A stretch of DNA of 43,045 nt from UBA6120 sp964495145 (lineage in GTDB: Bacteria; Bacillota_I; Bacilli_A; RFN20; CAG-826): assembly GCA_964495145.1 (NCBI GenBank), contig CAZBUP010000007.1:1-43045 (forward strand). The letters run 5' to 3'. The translations under genes and the position numbers were made by a program. The stretch's first letter is position 1; the number at the start of each line of letters is the position of its first letter. Below the pieces are notes generated by a model, which was given only the letters and a program-made list of their open reading frames with translations, was not told the DNA's origin and made no database searches. Shown here in pieces: positions 42,042 to 43,045 of this stretch.

Positions 42042-43045
42042 TTATACTCGGAAGGTCAGGTTGAAGGCCGTCGCCAATGCGACTTTGACCCGTTCGATCA
42101 CCGCGGCGCATTCGCTGTCGGTCAAGGTCTTCTTATCGTCGTTCAAGACGATGGAAAGGGCCAATGACTTCTTGCCGGCCGGCACGTGATCGCCGGTATA
42201 GACATCAAAGATGACCACGTCGCGTATGATGTCTTTTTGGGTTTTCCTGATGACCTTGATGAGGGCCTGGGCCTCAACGTTTTGGTCAATCACGAAGGCA
42301 AGGTCACGGGTGACGGTGGGATATTTCGACAAGGGGCTCATTTTAGTGGCGGAAACCCGCAGGTTCAAAACAAATCCTAAGTCGATTTCCAGCATGACGA
42401 CCGGGGCTTTTTTGAAATCGAATTCACCGGAAGCTTCCGGCGACAAGGTGGCGATGACCCCGGCCTTTTGGTTGTCGATCAAGACGCGGGCGCTTTGTCC
42501 CGGATGCAATTCGGCGCTTCGGTCGTCGAGTCGCTCATAGCGATAACGGCCCGGATCGATGCCAAAGAGAGTCATCAAAGCTTCGAAAAGCCCCTTGGCA
42601 TCGAAAAAGTCATAAGGTTTGGCCGTCATTTGGCCGCGCAGCGACTTAGCGCCGACCAAGACGATGGCCAGATGGGTGGTCACGGCCTTTTTGGTTTCAA
42701 TCCCGCTTATTTCGAACAAGGCTAAGTGCTTGTTTTGACGGGCGACGTTATAATTGGCGGTCGCCAACAGCGAATACATGAGCCCGCCGCGCACGAATTC
42801 GTGCTCGTCGGTCATCGGGTTAGCGATTTGATAAAGCTCGTCTTGGTTCAGGAGGCGGAATTTACCGATCTCCGAGCGATGGAGCAAAGTATAAGTCAAT
42901 ACTTCGTCAAGGCCGCGGTTCAACAGCAGTTGCCTGACGCGTTCGAGTTTGGCTTGCGATGCCGTCAAGCCGGTATGCAAAGCTGTCAAGGGCGGAAGTT
43001 TGACCTCGATATGTTGGAAACCGCGGATGCGGATGACTTCCTCGG
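42042..43045 (-). CDS. pheT: Phenylalanine--tRNA ligase beta subunit, C-terminal part
   Basis: The frame is open to the right edge, so only the last 334 residues are in the window. The first visible residues (EEVIRIRGFQHIEVKLPP) are the end of the B5 domain; the catalytic-like core follows (TYTLLHRSEIGKF, NPMTDEHEFVRGGLMYSLL), and the last 95 residues are the ferredoxin-fold anticodon-binding domain (SKYPTVTRDLAFVID to FNLTFRV). The beta subunit pairs with PheS, not in the window, to charge tRNA-Phe. An internal TTG at 42989 is not a real start. Confidence 0.95.
   Translation of the reverse strand, partial: EEVIRIRGFQHIEVKLPPLTALHTGLTASQAKLERVRQLLLNRGLDEVLTYTLLHRSEIGKFRLLNQDELYQIANPMTDEHEFVRGGLMYSLLATANYNVARQNKHLALFEISGIETKKAVTTHLAIVLVGAKSLRGQMTAKPYDFFDAKGLFEALMTLFGIDPGRYRYERLDDRSAELHPGQSARVLIDNQKAGVIATLSPEASGEFDFKKAPVVMLEIDLGFVLNLRVSATKMSPLSKYPTVTRDLAFVIDQNVEAQALIKVIRKTQKDIIRDVVIFDVYTGDHVPAGKKSLALSIVLNDDKKTLTDSECAAVIERVKVALATAFNLTFRV

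Noticed and set aside
1..43045. CRISPR arrays, insertion sequences, prophage or defence systems
   Set aside because: No repeat-spacer array, transposase, terminal inverted repeats or phage genes were seen; the window is housekeeping sequence.
1..43045. Mollicute genetic code (TGA = Trp)
   Set aside because: TGA ends ileS, nadE, the 58-aa GG peptide and the 64-aa protein at sensible places, and Trp is encoded by TGG.

Overview
The window is one stretch of bacterial chromosome, almost entirely housekeeping genes, read on the minus strand; only rnhC is on the plus strand. It comes from a draft assembly, because a run of exactly 100 N (8406-8505) breaks one gene. The gene set points to Firmicutes/Bacilli: an N-terminally extended L27 with its Prp protease, two T-box riboswitches, RNase HIII, MutS2, LonA, fused SecDF, and the recJ-relA-hisS-aspS, rplU-prp-rpmA and mraZ-rsmH-ftsA-ftsZ blocks. 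The division cluster has lost every peptidoglycan gene normally found between rsmH and ftsA (ftsI, mraY, murD, ftsW, murG). That resembles Mollicutes and related wall-less or wall-reduced uncultured Bacilli. The base composition is unusually GC-rich for such a lineage (about half G+C by eye), and TGA is used as a stop, so the code is the standard bacterial one (11).

Layout in transcription order (high to low coordinates). pheT (partial) ends in a terminator. The division operon mraZ-rsmH-[64-aa membrane protein]-[58-aa membrane protein]-ftsA-ftsZ follows. A T-box controls ileS-lspA-rluD. Convergent rnhC and divergent mutS2-uvrC-tRNA-Arg come next, then an unrecognised 292-aa gene, and tig-lon-engB. 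A second T-box controls valS, followed by a 58-aa double-glycine-leader peptide gene and radC. Then rplU-prp-rpmA with a leader RNA; a glycosyltransferase-obgE-nadE-[30-aa membrane protein]-ruvA-ruvB operon; secDF; recJ; a lipoprotein with its own promoter and terminator; and relA-hisS-aspS-tkt. A truncated Asp23/Gls24-like gene lies at the left edge.

How they work together: translation (HisRS, AspRS, ValRS, IleRS, PheRS beta, L21, L27, tRNA-Arg, RsmH, RluD, Obg, EngB), amino-acid starvation sensing (Rel, T-boxes), repair and recombination (RecJ, RuvAB, RadC, UvrC, MutS2, RNase HIII), protein folding, secretion and turnover (Tig, Lon, SecDF, LspA) and division (MraZ, FtsA, FtsZ).

The most unusual items are: (1) a 52-residue Cys/His/acidic tail with six CxC pairs on histidyl-tRNA synthetase; (2) a 58-aa peptide with a textbook double-glycine leader between valS and radC; (3) two tiny membrane proteins where ftsL and ftsQ normally sit, beside an FtsA lacking the usual membrane-targeting helix; (4) a SecDF in which the conserved transmembrane Asp positions appear lost; (5) several first genes of transcription units with a -10 box directly before the ATG and no Shine-Dalgarno (leaderless candidates); (6) perfect palindromes in or next to several promoters. 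All assignments were made by reading the sequence, with no database search.
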